From Henricia sp. BOLD:AAB3569 (taxonomy: Eukaryota; Echinodermata; Asteroidea; Spinulosida; Echinasteridae), in NCBI GenBank assembly GCA_037783545.1, contig JBBELK010000004.1, positions 1 to 64,000 of the forward strand: 64,000 bases of DNA, given 5' to 3'. Both the position numbers and the translations under genes were made by a program. Shown piece after piece: positions 12,501 through 27,500 of the stretch (positions within the stretch are counted from its first letter, which is position 1; each line of letters opens with the position of its first letter). The notes below the pieces were generated by a model, which saw nothing but the letters and a program-made list of their open reading frames with translations, had not been told where the DNA came from and made no database searches.

Positions 12501-15500
12501 ACTACACCCATGTGGGCACCCATGTGGAACTTGTCTGCCCCAATTTTGTATCAGGTAAATGAAATACATGTACTAAGGGTATTGTGGTACATGGTACATG
12601 TACATGTACTGTCACTCATTGCGCATGGCCTCATTTTATTACTCTTGTGTAACTACATGTACATGTATACGAAAGCCAGGAAGTGCCATAAAATAAACAT
12701 TTTCAAAAAGCGAAAAAAAAATAAATTCAATTTTTTTGGGGGTATTTTTTTTCAAGATTTTTTTTTCAAGTTCATATTTCCGAAATGTTTATTTTTGAAA
12801 AAAAGAAAAATATTTTGTTTTTATGAGTCATCCCTCACAGCTTGCGAAGCAGTTGACATTTACTACAAATAATATTGTGATTGGACAACAATATAAGGCG
12901 GTTTCACACTGTCACGGGTCACTCTCTATTGTTCACTCCCCAGCCGAAAAATCTCCTCCTGCCGTGTTAAAATATTGCCATTTTCTTATTTATGCATGGA
13001 CACAACAGAAAAATCCATTAAGCCCAAGACCAGAAACAAGATAGGGTGTTGCTTTCTTGTTTGAGAAATTCCTTTCCTCAGTTATGTTTCTTCATCTGAA
13101 CATTAACTTTTTCAGTCTAACGAACCTCATGGGAGTCTGGCATTCTGTACATCATACTGATTATGTATGGGGTAGGTCAAGTACAGTTGTATGTGTATGT
13201 ATGGAATCATCTTTCTCACTCTCGGGCTATTAAGAAATAAATTGTAAGAATGAAGCTATGTACATGTGTACATGTATTATACAGATACAGATAGAGATTT
13301 TGCCCAGCAAACATTTGCAGATAAAACCTTTCTTACAAATGTAAGGAAAAGTAAGAATAGTATTTTGTTCCTTTCCAGGAACAAAGAATAATATTGATAA
13401 ACTACATGTACATTTGTTGCACAGGCAATGTTGATCAGGCACCATACGGATGTTGCATTTGTTACTTTGCCCAGTTGCGCCACCATGCAACACCGAGAGA
13501 AGAATTGGGTCCATAGGGAAAACCTGAGGGAGTATACCAACTACATGCCTTATAGCTCTACTGGTAGAGCATCTGCCCGGTGGTTTGGAGATCTCGGGTT
13601 TGAATCCCGATAAGGACCTTACAATTTTTCTCTCATCCCAAGTTTCAGCGATTCTTGCAGTGATTGCACTAAGGCAGTAACTGTACGTACACATAATGAC
13701 TCCTCTATTAAGTCATCAACCACTGGTGGCAAGGGCAGATCTGGCTTTTGGTTATTAGGATGGGGTTGTGGCTCCTACTGTGTGCTGACAATTTTGAAAT
13801 TTAGGTGCTTTCTCCTGCAATCTAAGGCACTTCAGGGGCTTTTTAAAAAGTTTCAGGAGAGGGAATTTTAATGCAATATTTTATTTATTTCTTCATTAAA
13901 CATTAGTTTACCACTCAAGAGTAGGGTTGCAACCCCCTTACGCCCCCCACCCCCTCTAGATCCGCCACTGGGTGGGAGCACAAATTCATGACCAGATTAT
14001 GTTTAGCCCTGCAACATCGGGTTCATTTGGCATGGATAAGTATTTAGAGTGTAATATTAAAATTATTTAGTAAATTCCTTTGTTCAAAGAGACAATCTCT
14101 CCCATTAATTACAAAGAGCATACCATGCGCCCACCCACTGGGACCATAGTTCAAGTTCAGCCCTTCAACTGTGGACTGGCTCAAGATCATGGAAACCTTA
14201 ATTACTTGACCCTCTGAGTGTTGATAGAGTTCTAAAAATGGCATTTCTCCTTGGCACGCACTCCTGTAAGACAATACCAAGTGTTGCTTTGGGCCAAATA
14301 TATTTTCACTTAATACAAGTATTTTGAGTGCCTGTGTCAACCAGAGGTTACAACTGAACTGGAGGGGAAATAATTCCAAAAAAATTAAATTTGCTGGAGG
14401 GGAGACATGGGCATTGTCCTTGCAGGAGAGGGACAAAGACTTTGGAGAATTCCCAGAGCTGACACTTTGTGACAGTTTTGAAAGATGTTATTTTTGGCAG
14501 GACTGAGACAACTGCACGGTTAATTGAAACAACGGAATTTTGCTGCAATGTAGGGTGTCAAGAGAGATCAAACTCAAATTCTTTTCTTTGTCCGAGGGAG
14601 GTAGAACTTGTCAGGTATTTGGAGTGGCATGGTCCCCCAACCTGAATTTCTCTGGCTGTTGAATTTGAAAGTCTTTCCACGGTAAAGGGGGCATTTTGGC
14701 AACACAGATCACATTTTCCAGAAAATACCTTTGTCTGGTCTTAAAATAAAATAAATCAGTTTAACTTCTTCTGAAGAGATAACTTAGGCCCCAAAAGGGT
14801 TTTTTTATTTTATTTATTTACCACATCCAACAGCGGAGAGACCGCCAATTACAGGAATGGGAGCAAGTGCTTGTGGTTGAGTGCCTAGCTCAAGGGCACA
14901 GGTGCCACAACGTCGCCGCCCGGAATTGAACCTACATTCTAGTACTAGCACAGGAACTTAAGTTCGACGCACTAGACCGCTCGGCCATAACACCCCACAA
15001 ATAGTGTGACAACATGCCTTTCTAAAAACCCTGTGTACAAAATTCCAATATACGCTTATAATCGGAATGGACACTTGTGTTACATTTTAGGCTGTCCCTG
15101 TTACGAGCGTACCGTATATTGGAAATATTTACACAGGGTTTTTAGAAAGGTATGTTGTGATACTATTAGTAACCCTTTGTTACATGTATCTCTTCAGAAC
15201 AACTGAAACTTACTTCTTTTATTTCGATACCAGACAAAGGTATTTTCTGGAAATTAATTTTAACCAGAGGATTTTGCAACCCTTGTGTGAAGTACATAGG
15301 GTTGAGTTCAATATGAAAAACCAATCTTGGAGGTGGTGCAGGACTGAACATTTTCTGTATAGGCCTTTTCACACTATGAAAAATCTCTGGGTTGTACACA
15401 CTACAACATTTCAATATGGCACTGACCCGTGTAGAGTCACTAACTTGTGTAGAGTGCTTGACGCGTTAAAACTAACCCACCTTGGGAGGTGGGTTGAGAG

Positions 15501-18500
15501 CTCTCGACCCATGTTGAGAAGTTCGACATGTGTTGAAAACCACAGTCTGAACGTCTCTGGGTTAAGTTTGGACCCGTGTAGATTTGGGAGCACGGCAGCA
15601 ATGTGGGGGATTTTCCGATTTGCCCGTGTTGACGGCCGGTTTTGTGTGTAGTGTTAAACGATCGCATGATACACAAGTCGAAACATTACACATGTAGACA
15701 AAATGCCGGTGTTGCGTTTAGTAGTGTGAAAACATAGCCGATTTGACCCTTGTTGAAATTTTAAAAAGTCTACACGGGTTGGAACTGTGTAGATTTTGAC
15801 ACAGGTCGGACATTCATAGTGTGAAAAGGCCTTTATGAAACACCACTTGTTTTCAGCTCCACGTCAACCCCACATCAAGCACACGATTTTTCTAGTGTGA
15901 AAAGCCTTCACCTTAAAGATGTTTTTTTACCTTCATGTTCTATTTAAAACAAACGATACATGTACACATGTTCACATTAAATTCCCTTGTGGGTAAGGCA
16001 CAGATGCCTGAGGGTGGTGGCAGAAATCCTTTGTAGGGGGCACGACAACAGGAAACACCTGTACATCTGGGAACAACACATTGAACAATGACATTTTTTT
16101 AAGAAGCTAAGGAGCACTGCATTGATGACTTGAAACATCTTTTAAGTGGTGATGCAGTAAAACCCGCTATTGTAGTTAGGCCAGCTTTGTGAAGTGGCCA
16201 CCTGCCTACAGTGGCCACCTGCCTACAGTGGCCACCTGCCTACAGTGGCCACATTTGTTTGATACCAAGTCAGTTTGTACAATCATACAGAGGTAGAACC
16301 TTGGTATTGTGGCCACTAACACGGCCAGTGGCCAGGGCACTTGAATCTCTGTGTACAATCAGTTGAACCTGGATAATCTGGCCACACAAAATAAACTGCC
16401 TCAATGAACAAGTTACTTTGGAAAATGTTAGGGCTTTGTTTTCCACTACCTAACGGAAAGTTAGTTGCGGTAACATCATTCCGTTTAACTTTCCGAGCGT
16501 TTCCATTAGCCACTTGTTTTCAGTGCCCATGCTGTGTGTCCCAATTGGACTTGCATGTATTTTTTGTTATTCTATCGCACAACCATGGTATAGTGTAGTT
16601 TAACCAAAAAAGATCAATTGGAACACCAGTTATAAAAGTTATTAAAAGGTGCACTTCACTTTCAGCCGTTTTTCAACAACAGGTATGTACACACATGGTG
16701 TTTGTACGTGTAAATGTACATGTACACGTACCTGCTAAGCCTTTATGTAGTGGCCATTTGTTTATTGCGGCCACTTTGTTGGTCCCCTGGGTGGCCACTA
16801 TACACAGGTTCGACTGTACATGAACTATGGTTCGACTGTACAGACGATTTTCTCGTAACAAACAAGACAAGTACGCATGTACTAAACCATGTGGGAAAAC
16901 AATTGGCGCGCCTTCCCCTCCAAATGACCCATCTGAGATACCAGTACCATGAATGTTTCACAACCTTTTCACATGTGTGCAACATATGGAAGTCTGCATG
17001 TGATTCATAAATATTTTGGCGAAAAAAAATGTGTCCCGTCAGCGCGTTCATTTTTTCCCCTGCAAATCACGCCACAAATCGGCTGATAAGCAACAATTTC
17101 ATACTGTGCCTACCGGGGGTACATGTACTACATGTACATGTAGGCAAACTTACAGACGAAGGTAAAATATGTGATTTACGTTTTTTATGTACGTGTATAA
17201 AACATTTCATAGTGGTCCCATGTTACCAGTATATGCTAGTCATACATACGTAAATGTGACATACCATACCGTGCACCAGGGAGTAGCCTACACAAAGTTC
17301 ACTTTCTCATACGCTATCATAAATAAAGCACATGAATGTACAGTATGTTACATGATATGACCATTCACATCATAAGTTTAAATTCTTTAGTCTTGTAACA
17401 TCGATGAGTCATCACGAATCACCTGTTTTTTAAAATGACTGAATATATATTTTTTTAAAGATTTGCAGCCGCTGGAAATGGCTTTACTCAAGGGGTAAAT
17501 TGGCACTCTGCGTTCCAAAGTGAAAATTGCATACAATGCTTTTTCATCCTGAAGTGTCTTTCACACCACCCAACTCTGACCAGGGTAACTTTCACCTAGA
17601 TGTACACGTAAGCAGCTTCATATACAAATAATGGACATAGGCCGAGTTGACATGGGGTTATTAGGGGTTGTCCAAAAGTTGTCAACATTTTCATGATTCT
17701 ACATGGGTATTGGTGGGGGTGGGGTTTTTTTTTTTTTGGGGGGGGGGGGGTTTTCAAGGGCCGCGTAGGATTTAACATGCACTGTAAAATGTTGACATTT
17801 CATGGTACTGACAGTAGTATTTTTGGGGGAGGGAGGGGCGTCTTGAAAATTACTACACTCTGTAGAACTGTGAAAATGTTGACAACTTTGGACAGCCCCT
17901 TAGCACAGGGTTGGAAACATCACTTGCTTCAACCCTGCATTAACCCCACGCCAACCCCACACCAGATTTGCCTATAGTGTGAAAGGCCCTTTACTCCAAG
18001 ATGACAGTGACTTTCAAAAGAAAACTACTTTCCACTGAACAACTCTAAATAAACTCCTGGAAGTAAAATAAGCAAACTCCACTCTCAGAGCGCCCTGGGA
18101 TGAACTCCATCACTTTTCAAAGAATCCCAGTTAAAATCCTCTTTTTTTGTCTGGCACCCGGTCCCTCAGCACCAAAGACCCCCTGGGGGAAGACAGACTT
18201 AAATAAACTTGGGACATATGGTGGTTTGTATCTGTTTATAATCTACCGCCTGGGGTGGGGTTAATTTTAACCCACTAGCTCAGTGGAGTGTGGATCCCCT
18301 CTGTCTTAGTGTTAGTAGTCAATAGTTCAAGCTGTCACATGACATTAGGATGGAAATGGATGATGAGTTTCAAGGAAATTCAAACCGGTTTCTTTGTCAC
18401 CTTTCTTAGCATTTGAGCCTTTTGTGTAACCTACATGTAATTTTCCTAAGATTGTTTTCATCAAAAAAATACATGTAGTAATTCTACAAATCCTATCAAC

Positions 18501-21500
18501 TAAATGTACATTAATAACGGTGAAGCACTGGGAGGCCCATGCAGCCACAGAACTACAAGAAGTTTGATATCAATATATGAAGAAGTCGTACAATACACAA
18601 AGCTTGCAAAGCATACACTCGCAAACTTTACCTACATGTACTTGGTGTTTTTCAGAGAAATAGACCGATCCAGTAAGCTCCGCCCATTTTGGAATTGACC
18701 AATCACAACCTCAGGTTCAGGTAGCTAAAAAGTAGATCGCCATTTTGGCTACCCGAGTCCTCAATTTTGTGCACAAAGCTACGGCGAAATGCAGCACGAG
18801 TGACGCAAAAACACCATAAACATCATTTTTATCAGCGCAGAGGACCCCAGCCGGTTTAAAACGGATTGTATAAGACTATCCAAACCTACTTTTAATCCTT
18901 CATAAATGTGTTTTGTGTAAACGGGAAAAACTCACTAAAATTAGCTGTCGTTTTGATATGTTGTGCATTCACTGTGTTGAGATGTTTTTGTCCGATCGCG
19001 CGCGCTACGCATAATGCAGGCGTGTTGTACGTGCACGCAAACGACCGGATACTTAAGTGCACATTTCGAGCGTGCAGTTTTTGTGTGCGTGTGCGTGTTT
19101 CAATACGTGCTGACCAGAGCGCGGACGCTGATGCACGGCTAGGCCACGCGACTCTACTGCACACGTGCCTCACATGTGTGGCATGTTGCTAGGCAATTTC
19201 TAAATGGGCGGAGCTTACTGGATTGGTCTATTGCTCTATAGATCCTTCAGATGCAATGAATGTTTTTGGATGTGTATACATGTTTGTAGGTCCAGTATCA
19301 CTATGAACATCTAACAATGGAAATTGGGCACACACCATTGTTACTAACAATGGGGTTACAATAAACATGTACATGTTTTTGCTCATAGTGTATGTTGTAT
19401 GATGCATTTTTTTAATTAAAAGATTCCAGAGCATTCATTAGTTAGGAAAAGGATTTTCCCTGGTGTCTCTGGCTCTGCTGCCGGCCTCTGATGCCAACGA
19501 GTGTGCGTGTATCTTAGACTCAGCTTGGCCCTTAAAAGCCAGAGGCTGCCTGTTTTGTGTCGTCTCAGGGTTAACCCGAGGGCAGCTTTAAGGTAAACCG
19601 GGAGAGGAGTCGAACTCGGATCCAGTCAGCAAGTCAACAACCCTCGAATGTCAGAATTGGTAAGGAGAAAAAAAAGAGGGATGATATAGCATTCAAGCTT
19701 TAGGTTTCTACAAGCAGCAGCCCAGACAGTCAAAGCACTATTTGTGACATATCCATCAAGAAATCAAATCCTTGCCCCGGAGTCCTCTGTCTGTTAGTTA
19801 AAAGCTAATCTATACTTTTTTATTGCGGGATTTTAAGGAGTCAGTTACTGTTGTTACAGACCTTTTTACCTTTTGCTGAAAATATCAACCTACATGTACT
19901 CACAATGCCGAGGAAAAACCTAAAGGCACGTGCATGCACGGTACTATAAACCCATATAATGAACCGTAATGGATGAGTTGGTCCCAATAGCCCTAACAGC
20001 ATAGTTGAACCGTGATTTGACATGCAAGCAAGGCACGATTCCACATTCCAGAGGTTGGTCGTCATTGTAATTTGTACAAATTTGGCTATAATCCTTCAAG
20101 CAATTGGTTATATCCATACAAAACGTGCAGTTTATACGGTTTTACTACAGTTATGGAGGCCCTAAAACAAAAATATCTTTGAGTTTTCTCCAATGACACA
20201 ATGCTACAGCGTGGAATCCATACAAAACGTGCAGTTTATACGGTTTTACTACAGTTATGGAGGCCCTAAAACAAAAATATCTTTGAGTTTTCTCCAATGA
20301 TTCTGTGCTTTCCACGCCAGTCCCATTGCTTCGTGCATTGTGTGTTGCCATTTTTGTGATGGCTTGTGAGGCGTAGCAACAATATCTAAGGGGTGGGGTT
20401 AATTGGGTAATCTCTGAACTATGCATTGGCCCTAGGTCTCCCTCCCTTCCCTTATTACCTGCAGTGCTCTTTCTGGGCCGGATTCGTTCCGACTTCACCG
20501 ACACATTCTTGGGACTAATAGGCACCACTTTGTTAACGGACAGATGATAATTCTTGGCCTCATCCACCAAGTCTCGGCAGCCGTGGCATTTCTTGATCAG
20601 TTCTTCTGATTCTACAACCTCCATCAAGAAGGCAGGCGGCACCATGGGAAGACGAACCTGTCAAATTGAATCGATAAACATCAGATCTTCGATTGAATTT
20701 TTAGTGATCAATGTGTATTAGTGAACAGCAAGTACATGTACATTTCTGAATTCCCCAATTTTGGATACTTGCATCTTTGAAGGAACACAATTTCATGGAG
20801 CAGCTTTGAGATACAGTTAGACAGGGACAAGGGCTATGGTCCTGCAAATCACCCCGAAGTGGGAATGGGGCGAAGTGGGGATGGGGCGAAGTTGGTATGG
20901 GGTGAAGTGGCGATGGGGCGAAGTGGCGAAGTGATGATGGGGCGAAGTTGGGATGGGGCGTAGTGACAATGGGGTGAAGTGGCGATTGGGGCAAAGTGGC
21001 AAAGTGGTATGGAATGAAGTACTGGTATGGGGCAAACTGACATAGGGCGAAGTGGAAACATTTTATGAGCTGGGGATGGATCTCACAAAACCTGACCTGA
21101 TAACTTTAGTAAGACCTCTAGTCTAAAAACTTATCCCACCTCTCCCTTTCCACCAAATGCCAGATCCCCAAAAAGACAAAACTTACAGTTACCCTTTGTA
21201 CTGTAATTCTATCAGAATTCCAGGCATGTTGAACAGTACAATTGTTTACATCTTGTATGTAAACATGGTAAAAAAACAAAAAACACCACAATACAGTCAT
21301 AATGCATTTTTCTCCAGTAGCATAAAGTCAATTATCAATATAAAGACTCCAAAAGGTCTATTCTCTGTATGGGTGACCTTACAATTAATGGGTCCTGGGA
21401 TCATGGTTTTAATAAACAATACAAGGACAGAAAATGCAGGTACAATGTACTTTTTCTATCCAATGTTTTTGCGCAAACATAACCCGTAAAAACATACAAC

Positions 21501-24500
21501 GGCCTTCAATCACATTCCAACAATAGTGCACAACACGTAGATGATTCATTCTGTAGGGTTTAGTGCACAACACATAGATGATTCATTCTGTAGGGTTTAG
21601 GAGAGTCTATATAAACTCTTAAAACAAAGTTCGGAAAGTAAAGTTTGACTGACGATTTCTCTCTTGTTACTACCAGGTAAATAATTCCCCTTGAATTTGG
21701 TATCATTGGAAAGGCCTGTTATTCCTCTTTACAGTGATGAGTCATTTGTTATGATTAATCAATTGGGGGGGATGTGTATAGCCGAATACAGGGGTGGGTG
21801 GAAAGTGAAATGTCACAAAATTCACTGCTATTGTCATGCACTGCATTCCCTTTTTGCTTGAAGGATGGGAATGTATCAATGCACTTTTTGACAATAGCAA
21901 TGCATTTTGTGACATTTCACTTTACACTTGCCCCGTATTTAGCTAAAAATTTCAAGGAAAATTATTTTGCAACAAAAGAGAAATCGTCAGTCAAACTTGA
22001 CTTTCTGAACTTTTTTTGAGGAGTTTTTATAGCGGTTTTAAATTGACAGGATTTTACTGGTCCCTAATTTACTGTGTTTTGTGCCAATTATTATCTGGAT
22101 GCAGTATTTTTTAACAAGTTTTGTTCTCAAAATCCCAATATTTAATAAAAGAAAATCAACTCCAGGAGTGACAAGATATTTTTTGTATAAGATCTAGAGG
22201 GACTCTGTAATCTCATTTACATAAAATGACCCATACTATTCTTCAGCGAGAATAACAAAAATTTCCAGTGAGCACACTTTAATAGAATCGACACAAAACC
22301 CTACTGGGAAGTTGACAGAATTACCAAGAATCAACACTGTGTAACTGGGCCATAAAGCCAAAATTAGTCAAAATTACCCTGAACTTAAATCCACATCCTT
22401 TTCATGCACGTTTGAACCCAACCCTTAATTCATTTTAACAGAGGAAATATCAAGCTGTTTTGTTGGCCACAGGACGGAACTCCCCTGGTACACGTGTACA
22501 TTGTGAACACTTTATCAAAGAAAAACTGCAACACAATGCTGGCATAGTTATGAGTCTTTCCACGGTAAAGGGGGCATTTTGGCAACACAGACCATATTTT
22601 CCAGAAAATACCTTTGTATGGTTTCAAAATAAAAGAAACTAGAGGTATGACGTTTGTTGTTACAAACGCCAGGTGATCGGGATAAATGAACATTTTGTGA
22701 TGAATTTCAGACGTTGTTATCACCTGTGGAATGGCAAAAATGGAAGTTCAGCAGCCGATTTCACGAAACTTTACGCAATTGCGCAAGTCCACTTATGCCA
22801 TTACTTGCGCAATAACTTATGGCGTAAGTGGACTTGCGCAATTGCGTAAAGTTTCGTGAAATCGGCTGCTGTATACACTAATCCGGTAACTAATATCTCC
22901 TCCCTGCATATCCGCCATAGCTGGGGGGTTGATAGCTTGCACCGTTTTGAGATATGAATTGTTGAAATAATAACCTTTGAAATCTTGTAATGTGACACCT
23001 GTGACGACATCATGACGTCACAATTTTGTGCACAAATTGTTGAACAATATGTTGAACATCAAGTTCTTAAATGTGGCGAAGGAATCATACCAATATCTGT
23101 TGTAGTTTTCAAGATACAGCATTTTAAAACAATTCAGCTCCAAATTTGCGTAATTTGACACCACATTACGTAACCACCGTCCATGTAATGACGTCACCAA
23201 TGGTATAGTCAAAAGGTCCACATGTGTGGAAACATTTCGTTCCGTAGAAATATGGTCAAATTCACTACCACTTTGAATATATTTGCATTCAAAATGCAAA
23301 AAAATTGCACATTTTCGAACAACTTCCGGTTTGGACCGGAAGTAGGCGTCACACAGGGGTCATGACATCGTATGATTTGTTCAGTTCATTTAGACTTATC
23401 ATGTTGTGAAAGAATTGTTCAAGTATCTATTACGGTTCTTGAGATATGAATTTTGAAAATAATAACCTTTGAATTTTTGTAATTTGACACCTGATGACGT
23501 CATGATTACGTCACACTTGATGCCATCATGATACTATACATGCTGGTGAAAGTCTGTCATAGGGCCTATGTCTGTATCTAATTTACTAACGATTCAGTTT
23601 GGTTTGATGGGCATTGTTACTGGTAAGTGTAAAAACTGAGATTTCCGTTTTCGTTGAACTTTGACCTCCAATTGACCCCAGAAGGAAGGGTCAGATGACA
23701 ATGCCCACACAAAGAAAGTTGTAGAACAGAATGTCATCTATAAACCTGCCAAATACGAAGATCCTGGGTCACGTGGTTTTCGAGACGGAAGCATTTTAAA
23801 ATATGCATATTTTGGTTTTTTGGGAGGTGTAATTTGATACTTGATGACGTCACGATGACGTCACGCTTGATGCCATCATAATATTAAACACGCTGGTGAA
23901 AGTCTGCCATAGGACCTATGCCTGTACTTAGTTTCTTAAAGATTCAGCTTGGTTTGATGGGCATTGTTGCTCAATAAGTGCAAAAATTTAGATTTTCGTT
24001 TTCGTTGAACTTTGACCTCAGATTGACCCCAGAAGGAAGGGTCAGATGAAAATGCCCACACGAAGAAAATTGTAGGCCATGATCTGATATATAAGCCTGT
24101 CAAATACGAAGATCATGGGTCACGTGGTTTTCCAGACGGAAGCATTTTAAAACATGCATATTTTGGTCATTTTTGGTTTGTAATTTGATACCTGATGACG
24201 TCACAATGACATCACACTTGTATGCACATCTTCACATTGGGGTTGATGTTCCTACCAAGTTTTAAGTTGATAGCTTGAACCGTTTTGAAGAAAAGCTCTG
24301 GAAACGTTTGAGTGGAAAAAGAAAAAGAAAAAAACAAAACAAAACTAGACATTGGCGTTTTTTTTTTTAAAAACGCAAGGTGATCGGGCGATATGAATAT
24401 TGACCTCATTATGACGTCACACTTGGTTGAAATTGGTTGAAAACTTGAGTTGGTCGATGTTTCAAAAGAAATATCCACATATCGATTGCCAGTATTGGAA

Positions 24501-27500
24501 TTGTCAAGACATGACTATTCAACGCTAAAGATGTGTATATGATGACGTCACTATTGGCACAGTCAATCTCATCATGACGTCACAATTGTGTGCAAACCAC
24601 AGATATCTATTTTAATAGATATCTGTGGTGCACACCTAGAGATGAGGGTAGATGTTCTCACCAAGTTTCATATTGATCTTATTCTATGACGATCCATGCA
24701 GTAGGTTTTAACGGTCAGTTTTAAGTTGCCTAGTAAGTGCAAAACTGAGATTTGTTTTCGCTAAACTTTGACCTTGAATTGACCCGCAGAAGGAAGGGTA
24801 AAATAAAAATGCTCAGCAAAAGAAAATTGTAAGTCTGAATCTGATCTGTGCTAAATATGAAGACCCTGCGTCACTTGATTTTCGAAACGGAAATGTTTTA
24901 AAACATGCTTATTTTCGTTATTTTTGGGCTGTAATTTGATACTTGATGACGTCACAATTATGCCACACTATACATGCTGCTGAAATTCTGCCAAAGGGCT
25001 TATACCTGTATCTGGTTTCTTAAAGGCAGTATACACGATTGGTATCTATCTCAAAAATCTGAAATGTTCACCATAGAAAACTTTCCCTGAATTGGTTTTA
25101 TCTGAAGTGCTAGTCTTTGAGAAATGAGTAAAACAATTAGTTTTCGTCTCATGAGACGAAAATTCATTTCGCCCCAAAACCATTTCCCCCCCAAGTGCCA
25201 TTTCTTCCCCAAACCACTTCGCCCGAGTGCCATTTCATCCCAAATCACTTTGTCCAAACAAAACCCAAATGTTAGTTCGTGCACAGGCCGTGGTTCAGGG
25301 CGAAGTGGTTTTGGGGCAAAATGACTGCAAACTCTTTTGTGACTGTTTTCTCAATAGTTAGACGAAGTACGGAGCTTGTTTTTGCTCAGGTTGGTTTTAA
25401 TTATGCATATCTTCAATCACACAGGGGAACTATTTGTAACAGTCTACCAATCATGTACATGTATATATACTATATTTAAAGATCCTGCTTGGTTTCATAA
25501 GCATAGTTGCTGAACGGTGCAAAAATTGAGATGTATATATACGTCTTTATTAAACTTTGACCTCGAATTGACCCCATAAGGAAGGGTCAGATGTAAACGC
25601 ACATACAAAGAAAGTCGTAGCCCAGAATTTCATCTATAATCCTGCTGAATACGAAGATCCTGGGTCACGTGGTTTTCGAGACGGAAGCATTTTAAAACAT
25701 ACATATTTTGGTTATTTTGGGGGTGTAATTTGATACCCGATGACGTCACATTGACGTTACGCTTGATGTGATCATAATATTATACATACTGGTGAGAGTC
25801 TGCCATAGGACGTACGCCTGTACTTAATTTATTTTAAAGATTAAGCTTGGTTTGGTGGACATTGCTGCTCAATACCGTAGGTGCACAAATTGAGGTCTTC
25901 GTTGAACTTTGACCTCTAATTGACCCCAGAAGGAAGGGTCATATGAAAACGCACACGCAAAGAAAATCGTAGCCCAGAATTTCATCTATAAGCCTGCCAA
26001 ATACGAATATCCTGGGTCACGTGGTTTTCAAGAAGGAAGCATTTTAAAACATGCATATTCGGGTTATTTAGGGGGTGTAATTCAATACTTGATGACGTCA
26101 AGATAATGTCACGCCTGATGCCATCATAATATACATGCTGGTGAAAGTCTGCCATAGGACATATGTCTGTGCTTCATTTTAAAAAAATTAAGCTTGGTTT
26201 CATGGACAACGCTGCTCAATAGGTGCAAAAATTGAAATTTTCGTTTTCGTTGAACTTTGACCTCTAATTGACCTCAGAAGGAAGAGTCAGATGAAAATGC
26301 CCACACGAAGAAAATTGTTGGCCATGATCTTATCTATTAGTCTGCCAAATACGAAGATCCTGGGTCACGTGGTTTTGCAGACGGAAGCATTTTAAAAATT
26401 TAGCGTAATTTGACACCACATTGCGTAACCACCGTCCACGTGATGACGTCACCATTGGTATAGTCATAAGGTCCACATGTGTGGAAACATTTCGTTCCGT
26501 AGAACTATGGTCAAATTCACTGCCACTTTAAATCTATTTGCATTCAAAATTCAAATAAATTGCACATTTTCGAACAACTTCCGGTTTGGACCGGAAGTAG
26601 GCGTCACACAGGTGTCATGACATCGTATGATTTGTTCAGTTCATTTAGACTTATCATGTTGTTAAAGAATTTTTCAAGTATCTATTACGGTTCTTGAGAT
26701 ATAAATTTTGGAAATAATAACCTTTGAATTTTTGTAATTTGACACCTGATGACGTCATGATTACGTCACACTTGATGCCATCATGATACTATACATGCTA
26801 GTGAAAGTCTGCCATATGGCTTATGTCTGTATCTAATTTACTAAAGATCCAGCTTGGTTTAATGGGCGTTGTTGCTCGGTAAGTGTAAAAATTAAGATTT
26901 CCGTTTTCGTTGAACTTTGACCTCCAATTGACCCCAGAAGGAAGGGTCGAATGAAAATGCCCACACAAAGAAAATTGTAGCCAACTATCTCGTCCATAAG
27001 CATGCCAAATACGAAGATCTTGAGTCACATGGTTTTCGAGACGGAAGCATTTTACAACATGCATATTTTGGTTATTTTTGGGATGTAATTTGATACTTGA
27101 TGACGTCACGATGACGTCACACGTGATGCCATCATAATATTATACATGCTGGTGAAAGTCTGCCATAGGACCTATACCTGTACTTAGTTTCTTAAAGATT
27201 CATCTTGATTTGATGGACATTGCTGCTCAATAAGTGCAAAAATTGAGATTTTCGTTTTCGTTGAACTTTGACCTCAAATTGACCCCAGAAGGAAGGGTCA
27301 GATGAAAATGCCCACACGAAGAAAATTGTTGGCCATGATCTAATCTATGAGCCTGCCAAATACGAAGATCATGGGTCACGTGGTTTTCCAGGCGGAAGCA
27401 TTTTAAAACATGCATATTTTGGTCATTTTTTGGTTGTAATTTGATACCCGATGACGTCACGGTGACGTCACACTTGTATGCACACCTTTCCATTGGGGTT

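Noticed and set aside
13230..13694. 154-codon minus-strand ORF
   Set aside because: It is antisense to the best-preserved SINE copy; the apparent peptide is shared only because the SINE is repeated.
15157..15651. 164-codon plus-strand ORF
   Set aside because: It runs across two adjacent TIR elements and uses their inverted ends as coding sequence; no domain.
20701..21061. Pro/His/Ser repeat ORFs in three minus-strand frames
   Set aside because: All three frames over the same minisatellite are open, which is typical of a short-unit tandem repeat and not of a gene.
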